Shown here one piece after another: positions 23,901-35,900 of a stretch of DNA of 64,000 bases. This stretch comes from Aquila chrysaetos chrysaetos. Taxonomy: Eukaryota; Chordata; Aves; Accipitriformes; Accipitridae. Positions within the stretch are counted from its first letter, which is position 1; every line of letters starts with the position of its first letter. The stretch is from NCBI RefSeq assembly GCF_900496995.4, contig NC_044009.1, positions 47,104,005 through 47,168,004 of the forward strand, in the 5' to 3' direction. A program made the translations under genes and the position numbers. The notes under the pieces are model-generated. The model was not told where the DNA came from. It made no database searches and saw only the letters and a program-made list of their open reading frames with translations.

Positions 23901-26900
23901 GGAAGGCGCTGGTAAGATCTGTAGGAAAGCAGGGGAAGTTCAGGAGCGGTAAACCTCTGCACCTCATCTTCCAGCCATCAGCAGCAATTTTTAACAATAC
24001 GAGTTCAAGTACCGCGAGCTTATAGAGGTATTAAAGGAGATTTATGGAGTAAATGTGCTTGAGTGGGCGTAGTCATGGTGACCTATAATTTAATTATATA
24101 AAGTAAGTCTAACAAGAAAACAGGTACGCTAGATTTCAAGAGAGCTTAGTCTTTTTTATAATTTTTTTTCCTTTTTTTTAAGTACTGTATAGCAGGTCTT
24201 TCCCCACAAGGTCTCCAATACAATAGTGTGAGTTATTGTATGAAGTGCTGGTTTCTACTTTCTCCTTAGCCTGGCTGTCTTTTTAATGATCTAAAAATGG
24301 CTGGATTCAGTTGCGATGCGCTGTAGCTATGCTCGGCACCTCTGCTCAGCACTGGACCTCTCATTTTTTCACTGCCAGTGACTTGCATCAGGCTTGAATT
24401 GACTTTTTTTCCCCTCTATGCTTTTTCTTCTCTCCTTATCTGTTAAATCACATTTCCAATATTAAAACATATTAGTCGGTAACCCAGTTTAAGCAGAGGT
24501 GAATCTTTCACAGTGAGGTTTCTTGTGCAGAGTGAAGTCCACTCAGGCTGCTTATAACTGGCTTTGCTGAGATGGTGGTGGGACAAGTGTGGTTGGGGTG
24601 GAAGAGAGCCCTGTCTGGTCCCAGGGGACAGCACCTGTGTGCGGATCTGTGGCTGCTTCTCCACATTACACCATGTAGGAGTTTGAAGCCAATAATGCGC
24701 GTAAAGACACGTCCCTTGTGTTTTCTGCTCTGCCCCCTACCACACTGCGAATGCCTTGAATACCTACGTGGTTTCTAGATGCGGTAGATGGATGTGTAGT
24801 GAATACTGCGGATGGCAGAATAGATAACCAGAATTGTCCCAGGTTTTCACAAATGAAATCTGGAGCGGGACAGTGTTTGGATAGTCCAAGATCAGAGAAA
24901 CAGCAATATATTTGTATTTTACATAATGAACAACTCATTTCAACTAGGTATGTGAATATGGTCCTTGTATGTACCGCAGTCAGTATTTATTTATGTATAA
25001 CATAAATATAACAAAATTATAACATTAGCTGATATTTTGTCCAGCTAACGTAAGCAAATTCTGTTAAACATTAGGGAAGAGACCTTCAACCGTAGGAGCT
25101 AACATAGCTGATAAAAGAATTAGTAGGGAAGCTGAATTAATGCCCTAGCATACTCCAAGTAAATAACACACCATGCAGATTAAAAGTGTGTGCATCCAGA
25201 ACACAGCTAAATTTCAGCTCAGAGCAAGTAATCACAGTCTTCCCTAACCCAGATATGATCCCACGCTTTCTGTGAGATAGGGCCTGCTTCTCTCCTTAAA
25301 TTACTGCAATGTAGCTTCTCTACCCTTTGCTTTGTTTTGGAGAGGAGCCATTTTATTCATGTTCACTTCTTTTTAATGAGGTGCTTAGGAATTAAATGTA
25401 GTTCATAAATACAGGATGATTTATTCCTGTGCTTTACTGGAGGAGAAACTTAAGCTTACTTTCTAAAGAAAGCTTTCAGAAGTCCTGTTTTCAAGGATGC
25501 TTTGTGAAAGAAGGTGAATGCATCCTATGGTAAGACCAAAATGCATATTGTGAAAGTGTCTTCCTGTAATAATATAAGCAGGACAATTAATTATAAGGCT
25601 AAAATATTTTTTCCTTGTATTATGAGATAACTGAGACTGCATTTCTTAATTGCAGAAGGACTATTTTATGCTAAATTGACTCCATGTGACTAATTAGAAG
25701 TGTCTGCATGTTTAGGAATAGAGCCCACTAAGTGTTCTGTATTGCTGATTTTCACAGTACGGAAATCAGTGCATTGCTCTCCAGGTAATTACACATGTCA
25801 CAGGCACACCTCCAGCAGGCGTGGGGCAGTTCTGCTGCATTCAGAGGGATGCAGAACTTGGGAAATGGGGTCAATACACCTAATCTTAAAGGCTTACATT
25901 GCATTAATAATTTTCTTACTGGAGTTGAAGTGGTTTACCCTGATTAGCTTAAAAAAAAAAAATAGCAGTGGCTGACACTGTTCATACATAAGTGAAGTAG
26001 CTAGACATTATCAAGCACTAGCTGTCTGACATTCATAAGAAGACTAAGAACTCTTCCTTTCTAATGTGTTTTAAAAGCACTCCCTTAAATGTGGTCATGC
26101 AACGCTTCCTCATTAGAGAAAACTTTTACCTGATTAAATGCTCATCAACCTGTGAAAGCATTGCCCAATCAACTCTTTACCTAAAAGAATTGTGAACACA
26201 CGTGAACCCCAGTAAAAGCTGAAAAGGGAAAACTTTTCTTAAAGGCACATCTGGGCAAAGCATCTCATTAGGACTGTTATCTCTTGTCTTATTAGTGTGT
26301 TATATATGGAAAATATCGGAGGGTGATGTGAGAGAAAGTTTGTGCAGATGCTGCCTTATGTTAGTGTGTTGCTAAAGTCAAAAGATACCCGGCTGTCAAA
26401 ACACAGTCCTGGTGTAAATCTCCTTATTTTACTGGTGGTCAGTTGGGGTGAGAGGGGTGAGAGGTGGAGGCTCCAGGTGGGTGCTCGTGGAGGGGTCCCT
26501 ACCTCCAGGCTGTATTTAGGGAACCCATGATGGGTTCTGCATCCTCCATAGGGTCAGCGTAGAAATTTTTGCAGCCAAATGGAAGGAATCCCCTCTGGAA
26601 GTCAACTCCCTGCATATTTCCTGCAAGGAGCTCGTGACTCGAGGCAAATCCTGGTTCTAGGCAAACCTCAGATGATCACATCTTCCAGTGAAGAGCATTT
26701 ACAATACAGATTTGATCCCCCGAGTTTTGAATATGTGATAGTTTCCTTGGCAGTTCTCCTCTGATTAGCAGCTATTCCCTGCATCCTCAGTGTGCCATTA
26801 CTGCAGCGAACTTCCACTGATTCCACACCTATTAATTAATCTTCAAATGTATAATTTTGGGGACATGAATAATTTTGAAGATGATAAGGATGTTAATGCA

Positions 26901-29900
26901 GTGCTCCTGCATTGCTTATGACCTTACCAAATATACCAAAAAACATCTCCTACTGTAAATGACAGGATGACATTTTATCTTTTAAGTGTGTTCAGTTGAT
27001 TGTTAAAAACACATTGCTGGTCTTGAAAGAAAGCAGGCACATGTAAGCCACTGTTAAAAAGTGAACCTTTATCTTTGGGATTGTTTGAGAGTTCACGGTT
27101 TCTATTTATTTTCTGTTCTAAACATTGGAAAATATGAATGTCTTTCCAACATTGCATGATAGAATAATGAAGAATGTTGCATGTGGACTTTTATAGTGGA
27201 GACTGCTGTATCAAAAAAATGTGTTGTTTTCACTTCTTTATATTTATATTTATATCTCGGTATTCATATAACTATTTTTATATTGATACATATATAAATA
27301 CTTATATATTGTTTATAGAAGAATAAGTATCTTTTAAAAAACTTTTTTTGTCCTCTCCAGTCATTTAGTCATTCCTTGAGCCACTCTGAGCTGGAAATAC
27401 ACTGCAGTTTGATTAGTGCCCATTTCCCCTGAGAATTTTCTCCACACCGTCTTCTGTTTCCACCCGCCATTTCTAAGAGCTCTAACCCAATTGACAGCTG
27501 CATGAGTTATTCACACCCCATTAATCTCAGACCGCAATAGAGGTTTCAGCAGTGAAACAGTAATTTAGAACAGTAAGTTACATACTGACTAAAGTGAAAC
27601 ACAGTGTTAAAAAATTGAAATCTGGCTGCATATAGTAAATCTACACTAATACTTCTCTAAGATGCTTTCGATTAGCAATGGCTAGTTATACTCTTATTTC
27701 CATTTCATTGTGGGTCTGCAACAGAAGGGACGGAGAGAATGAAAAAGCTACCAGGTGTGTGCAGGAGAGCCATTCTTGAGATTCCTGCTAGCAAACCCAC
27801 TGCTGAATGAATGCACTCGGTAGGAGCCATTCTGTTCTGCAGATGAAGTCCATTATTTTAAAAGAATCCACTGTCAAGTGATCCAAAGGAGCACTTCCCT
27901 TGGTTATATAAGAGCAATGTTTCATCCTTCTTCCTGAGTTTTATTTACTGAATTTTGTAAAGTGCCATTTCCGCAAGACTTCAGGCGCACATTCATAAAG
28001 CATCACGCAGGTTTAAGGTGTGCACCTCAAACATCATTGCAGCTCTGTTTTTCAGACGAGAATGAAACAATTCCATCCTCTAGAAATAGCCTCGGTGCTT
28101 CAGCTCTTACAGCGTCTTCAGCCCTTGATCATCACTTTAGCCAAACAGTATTGATTTGCTGATAAAGGAAGTCTTCTTCAGCCAGTAGGTTGTATTTCAG
28201 AACTGGGCTGACGAGCATGGAGTGGCTCAGATGCAGCGTTCTATTGCTTGTTCAAATGGGGTTCAGCGCTAACAGGTGATGGCTGACTTTGGGTGATGTT
28301 TTGGTAGAGTATGTGACACGAGTTGGTGATCTCTGTCTACTCCAGAACCAATAGCTCCCTTTAATAAACGACACAAACAGCCTAGTGTGCGATAACCCTT
28401 GCAGTCTAATTAAGTGTGCTGGAGGATTTTTGCTGTTGCAGGGTTTAAACAACGTAAGTGCTCCTACTGGGCTGTATCGTTAGAGGAGGTGAGTGGAAAT
28501 GTCCGTTCCGTATGGGCAGGCTCCGGTCTTGGGCTCTTTAGAGAAGCCAAAAATGTCTGTGTTCCTGTAACCGGGCACTAATTAAGAATCAGTAGATTCA
28601 CTAGCTCTAGTAAAAGGCATGAAGGGCTGACCCCAAAGACAGTATTGATTTTTTATGGTACCCACCTCTTCTCCAACTTTGGTTATGATACACTTTTCTA
28701 TCTGGCTCTGACCTGCCTCTGAGCTTCTGTAGAGATGTCTACAGAGGAGATCTCCATCTTCTTCCCATAACTGGGGATACTACCGCAGTCCAAAGACTAA
28801 ATTTGTATCTTTGAAGTCTTTTTAGGTGGAATCAACTGCGTTTCTTCTGTCATCTGCTAACATCGGCAATGTGTGTCTCCATTCCCTTCTATCACTTTGT
28901 AGGGCGGACAGTGTGGAGAAGGATTGCAAGTCCGCAACCTCACGTGTGTAGTGCATGATGCATCTGTTTCTGCTACGTCCAAACCAGTAGAAAACGCGTT
29001 ATGTGGTGAGCTGCCATCGAAAGAGAGTGTGCTGCAGTTACCGTGCTCTGTGCCTTGCCCAGGTAAAGTCTTTGGAAAGTCATGGTGCATTTCTGCCTGT
29101 GATAGCTGGCTGAGATGGAGATGCTTCCGTAGCTCTGAGTACTGTCAGCCATCGTAGTAAGAATCTGTACTTCAGCAGATCAGGTAAATGCTCAGTCTGC
29201 TGTTTCTGGATCACCTGAAAAAGACTTCTTTTGGTTTTTGAGAAAATGAGATTCCCCATGAAGCAGAAAATCTGAACATTGCATACCACTGGGTGATAAA
29301 CTGGGGGTATTTCACTGTTAAAGTTGTTGTATGCTTAGGTTGTCCTTATCCTTTAAGGCTGATTCCTTTTGAAAACCTGATTTATTCTTTCAATGTGCAG
29401 GTGACTGCCACCTGACGGAGTGGTCAGAGTGGAGCTCCTGCGAGCTCACCTGCATCAATGGCAGGAGCTTTGAGACAATGGGGCGCCAGTCTCGATCCAG
29501 GGCGTTTATCGTCCAGTCTCCTGAGAACCAGGAGAGCTGCTCTGGGCAAGCGATGGAAACACGACCTTGCTCAGGTAGTGTGGCCACAGCGCTGCTTCCT
29601 CCCGTTGAAGAGTTTATTCTGGCTTTGTTGCAAGGTAAAGACTAACTGGTATTGATATTGCAGGAGGGAAGTGTTATGACTACCTGTGGAAAACCAGCCT
29701 TTGGCGAGACAACGTACGCACAGTGTGGTGTCAGCGCTCAGATGGAATAAATGTCACAGGTATATCCACAAATTGCCATGCACGATTATGAATGAAAAGT
29801 CTCCATTCACGTTTTTTTTCTTCTGCATCAGTTGCTTAGAGGGAAGCTGGACATCCTTCCTAACTCCTCCAGAATTTCAGTTCAGATTTGTGTGTAGGAA

Positions 29901-32900
29901 AGACAGATGGGAGCTCACCAGCCTTGCTGTCAGGTCAACATCACACATGTATTACATGAGAGTATTTGGGCGAGTTACCCCTACTGTTGGGTTGGTCATA
30001 GGAAGAAATGAGTGTGTATATATGCTAAAGTGCTGCTTGGACTGGCTTGCACAGCCATTAGTGCAACCTTCCTGTAACTGTGGAGAACAGAAGAGAATAG
30101 CACACGTGTGGTAGAGAGCCCAGTTTCTGTACCTACTCTTCTATTCAACACACAGGAATCTCAAATCACTCAAACTGTGAGGTTCCTGCTGTTGCCATGA
30201 CCTACAAATTCTGCCAGCGCAGGATGAAAAGGGAAATTCATGGCCAGCACTTTGAAGCTCCACAAGAGATTGGCAAAGGCAGTAGGGCTTGCACATCCGT
30301 AGGATCTCTCTCAATATGCACAGGGTGAACGAGAAGAGAGTAGAAATGGAAATTAAGATGTTCTTATCTAGTTCTATTTATAATGACTAGTTAAGATAAT
30401 AACAAAAGTTTTATGTGCAAGGGTTGCCAAGTAGTTAAGAACTCATTAACATGTTTTTATTCCTATAGAAGCAGAGACTTCCCCAAGTGAGGATGGGCAA
30501 AAGCGTTATGTGGATTATGTCTTCTTATATAGATAAGACATTAATGAGGACACAGAAGATCTGCATCTAATTCCCGATTCTGTCCCCAACTTCCTATGTG
30601 GCCTGTGGCAAATTGCTTAAATCTGTATATCTCTGTTCTCCATTAACAAGATGGGTATGATAATAATTCCCTACCTTGTTAAGGCAACTTAATAAATGCA
30701 ATGCCTACAGATATTATGCTAATGTGCTCAATAGACTAGTATTTAACTATATAAAACAAGCAAGCGAGCATTTCTTACATTACAGTGATCCAAGTCAAAA
30801 ACATTTTAAAACATGCCCTTGAAGGCACTCAGTATTTTCTTTTACAGGAGGGTGTGCTCTTCGGACGAAACCTGCAGAAGTTCGGCACTGCAGCCCGGCC
30901 TGCAGAAAACCATTCTCCTACTGCACACAGGTAATTGCTCGCTGCAGAACATGGTTGAGAAATTAACACCACAAAATCTATTCAGTTAGCTTCTGTATCT
31001 TAAATGCATTCCAGGACCTGGAGAATAGTTTAGTGTGCCCACGGTACCACCTCGGGGAAGTTGTGGGAATTTCAGTCTGAAAGGAAACCTTCATAAACCC
31101 GCACAAATGAATGATAGACTATTTATGTGGTGTTGCAAGTTTGGTATTGTTCTGTGGAGGGGTTTTGGAACCTCTTGGTTTAATTTTTGTTGAATGCTAT
31201 TGTACTATGCTGTAGAAAATGGACTGTTTAAAACTTCTGTAAAAGAGGAGATAAAAGAGTATGTCCTCTTCTGTTCCTCCTCTGCTCCTCCACGGACACA
31301 GAAAGCCCCTCTCAGCGTAGGGAAGCTGTAGCAGCCTGATCCCCCCACCCCCATACTGCCTGCGAAAGCAAAACCTGGAACTGACCTTTTTTGCTGAAAA
31401 GTTGAGCATCTGCAACTCTTGCTGAATGCTGGAGCCGCTGCCATTTCTTTGCCTCTGAGCAAACACGAGCCCAGAGGTTACGAACGTCCCTTCCTGCAGC
31501 ACAGGACTCCAGAGTAAGAGCTTCCCAAAATGCCTTATCCGTGTCAGTACTGTGATGGAGTATAAAACCCAGAACCCTTCAAGTAGCCAGGGGCAGTTGG
31601 GGTTTAGATATTTATATTTTGAAAACAGCCTCCACAGCTCTCAGCTTCATCTGAGGAATTGCCATTGGAAACTAGCTCATGGGCAATTGAATGTGGCTGA
31701 GAGGAGGGTCATGAGAGTGCTCAGAGCCTACAGGAACATAAAAATGATGGCTAAGCATGAATTTGTTAGCTATAAAAACTCTTGAGACCGCACCTTTTGT
31801 CCAAAAAAAGATCAGGATCATGTCTGTCAACAAGTGTGGGATGTCGTGGCAACAAAACTGATGTCAAGAGTTAAATTCTTATCACAGAGGCTGTAAATCA
31901 ATTGCCTGTTTGAATCGTAACTGGGAGTATCAGACCCTCAGCATTGTAATTATAAGGTAATTAGCAAAGGAAAACAATCTAAAAAAGCTGTTTTAAAGTA
32001 GAAATCCAGAAAATGGTGTATCTATTTAGCAAACCACAGACTTCTAAGAAACCTCTTGAAGAAACTGCTTAGACTGATCAGGGCAGTGTATATTTGGCCG
32101 TAAGAAAGAAAGCTTAATTTCAGATATCCCTGTGAAATACTGGAGTGGAAATACACGGGAAGGGTTTGGGTCTGAAGTGGGCTTTTTTCTTGTTTGTCTC
32201 TTCTAATGCCCAACACGGCCAGAGGGAAAATAGTTATTGAGAAGAGGAGTTTGGAACAAGCTACAGATGCCTGTTACTAAGCCTGTTAGGATGAAAATGT
32301 TTGTATGTTGGGCTTCTCCATAATTACTGACTCTTTTTCAACCAATTCCCCAAATCTGTTTTGGCTCTTTGAACTGAAATGGGGTTTTGGGCACCGGTTC
32401 CTGGCTTGTTTGGTTTGGTGGTGGTGAAGTTGCATGTGCAGGATATACCTTGCAGTTTCTTCATAGTTTGCCTACAATTTGCACTGTTTTGTGAGAGGAT
32501 ACTATTTGGTTTGATACTGAATTCTCTTTTATCACCTAGAGAGGAGTCTGCGGTTGTGAGCGAGGATATACAGAAATAATGAGATCAAATGGTTTCCTGG
32601 ATTACTGCATGAAGGTACCAGGTTTAGAAGATAAGAAAGCTGATGTTAAGACCATTGCTGGAAAAAATAAACCTGTCAACTCAAAAATGCATGACATTTT
32701 CAAAGGATGGTCTATTCAACCTTTTAATCCAGGTGAAAAACTTAAATATGAATGGAATAAATTGTCTTTACAATGTTTCTGTAGAAGAAAGGTACAAGCT
32801 TTGTAGATCATAACATCAGAGACTGTGTCTAGGAGCTGCAGAGCAGCCTTCCAGTTTCGAACTCGCACGCCATCTTTCATTCCTTTGTGCCTATACAGAG

Positions 32901-35900
32901 TAATCACAATCTCTTATGTTGAGAGATAGCAAAGACAGAATGAAGCAATAATATTTTACGAAAGTATACTCATATGTGATTTGGGGGGATGCTTAGAACT
33001 ATTATCTGATGATGTTTCTAGAAGTAATATGTTTGGACCAGGAGAGATATTGATCACCAGCGCTTCAGAAGATTCAGAGCAGAAAGTACTTAAGATTTCA
33101 TTAAAGAAAACATTCGTTGTTTCTTGCCATATTTCAAAAGTATATTAAAAAAACAGAGTAGAAAACGTAGAGTTTAAAGTGTTGAAGACATTAAAAAACA
33201 CCCCACAAAAGGCAGGCAAGGTGCTGTGCCCAAGCTGTGCATCCCAAGCGGATCTTTGACTTGCACACCATAAAATGCTTCCCATTTGAAACCGCATACT
33301 GGATGTGCCCAGACTGGTCCACAGGGCTGGTACTGTAGCTGTAATAGCTGATTACCATTTTGACTGTTATTTTGCGAGATTAATTTATTGGAAATAAATT
33401 TCTAAAATGCAAATAGGACTTTAAAATGGGAGACAAAGGTGTCAGGTGCATCAAGTTTTACTGAAAAGCATTCCGTCTCCCCATATTCTCCAGTGCAGTC
33501 TTCCCCCTCTTCTGTAACCTGACATTGCATTTGTTTCCTATTAGTTTGTAATGAACACGAGACTTTAGAAAACATGTAACGAAAGGTTCTGTTACGGGAT
33601 TCAGGGAGCCATAATTCTGTCTGATATATGTGATCACACTTTGAATGTTACATTTACATATTTGATTTGCATACAGTAGTTAACCTTTGCGTTGACAGTC
33701 TCCGAGCTCACAGAGCTCAGTCCAAAGCCTTTTAAAGTTGGCTGGTTTTCAATCAAATCCATCACCCAGAAGCGCACGCAATTCACCAGCAGTTTGAGTC
33801 ACAGGTTTGGGGTTAATTGCCTTTTTGTCAGCATCCGTGGCCCTCTGTAGGCTGTCTTACTTAGGTGTCATCTCTTCAGCTGGTACCTTTACGGGGTTAG
33901 AAAAAGGGAGAGAGGTGTAGGTGGATGCTGCAATCCTCTCTTTTTAAATCGGCATTTGAGGCTGCAGCCCTGAAAGCTTGTGGTGGGCTTAAGCTCAGTG
34001 CAGCATCTGTGAGCCAGTTCTCCTCCAGGGACTACAAGACAGAAATAGGGACTAAGGAGCTTTTACAGAACATGGTTTTATTTAATTTTAGGGCAGAAAT
34101 GTTATAGAAACAATATATGGGAAAGGAATAAACGTGCTCCGTGTGTGCTAAGCGTATCACCAACCCCATGGCGTCCTGCAGGTAACTCTTCAGTCTGTAT
34201 GAGCCCTTCAGACCCCAGCTCAAGGCTGGTGCTCTTCAAATCACTCCCCTTTGTCTAACTTCTTGACAAAATATGTAATTACTCCCCTTAAACAGGCTCT
34301 CAGGCTTACTAGTCTGGGCATTTGCAATAATTACTGCTAGCTGGGCCAGGAAACCGCTGTTACCTACCATTACACTCTTGATAGCAGGCCTATGGTGAAT
34401 GCTCCCTGTATGGATGGCATTTACTGCCCTTCAGTACCGTAGTCCTTGACATTTGTGTATGTCTAAAGACTCATATCTGTCAGTAAAAGTATACGTGCCT
34501 TTCTCCAGTTAATTTGTGATTTCCCTTCCCGTTTACATTTTGGAACACAAATTTTATTACGATTTAATGAGGCTGATGTTTTTGTTCTTTTAAATGCTCT
34601 GCAGGAGTGCACAGAACTGATTTTGAATCAGGCTGTGTTTTTCCTTTTTTTACCACACTCTGGGAGGCTAGAGTTCAGGTACAGAAACTTCTTTCAAGTC
34701 GAGAGGCAATTTAAATAGCATTGTTTAAATTGTAGGATGTCATGGTCCAATGCCTTTATGTTGGGGATGGAGAGCATAGCTGCCTTCATAGCAGACATGG
34801 TGGGATGCCTTTTTGTGGCTGTGACAGTCCCTTTGTAGGACTGCTAAATGTTTCTTGGCCATCTCCAGTTGAGAGGGCGACAGATTTCATACCCAGACTT
34901 CAGCAAAACAAAAAAAACAAAACAAACCCAGACCTGATGAACGGAGCTCTTCTCACATGGGAGATAGGGTGTAAGTGTTTTGCGGAGAAGAGCAAATCTG
35001 TGAGAGGTACTCAGCCTTTCTACAAAGCCTGGAAGGAAAAAAGAGAAAGAATGGGTTCTGATTAAATATGTTTTTCTTTGAAAAAATTCATCATTCAAAC
35101 ATAAAATGTAAAACAGGCTCAGTCATTGTCCATAAAGTAGCTCCCCACTCGCATGACTGAATTTGAAATGGCCTCTGTCAAACCATGTCTGTGGGCACGG
35201 CGCAGGTTCATATTCCTGCCTCCAGTATGTATTAACAGCTCTGTTGATGTGAATCAGCTCAGACTACTGCTGCATGGAAAAAATACGATCACTTCTCCCC
35301 ACAAGGAAAGCTGTACAGCCAGAATGGAGCAAGAAGCAGAAATATTGATCTTATAAAAAATATTATTATTATTAATGCAAATCTTGTAATTAAGGACCTG
35401 TCCAAATGACGTGTTTTGAGACTTTCTGTCAGAAAGAAATGTTTCAACACACTCGAGCTCATATGTGCGTGGAGGGCTTCCTGCAAGGGTCACAGAGTGG
35501 GTCCCCTGTCGTTGCAACCCACACAGTCCTATCAAGAACCTTACTTTGTCTTAAAGCCAGTTATGTCTCCTGCTCCTGTGGCCCAACTAGAAAGCTCTTG
35601 CACAGCTTTATTCCTCTTACTATTACAAAGCATATTCTTGTTTTTATTCTAAGCCGACTTTATTCCCTTTTGTTGCCCAAGTGTTTTTCAGCTCTAAGTA
35701 GCTTATTCACTTGTGCTTGCTGGTGTTTACCCCAATTGACCCCCAAGTATTTATGGAGAAATGTCAGTCATCACTGGTCTCCACTTGGACATCGAGACGT
35801 TGACTGAAGCTCTTTGAGTGCGACCATCAAGCCAATTCCTTATCCACCGAGTGGTCCATCCGTCAAATCCATGTCTCTCCAATTTCGATACAAGGATGTC

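Noticed and set aside
30156..30328. Possible extra exon after an acceptor-like cacacag, opening with Cys-containing sequence
   Set aside because: It meets a TGA near 30326 with no good donor before it, and exons I and J already join in phase with continuous homology.
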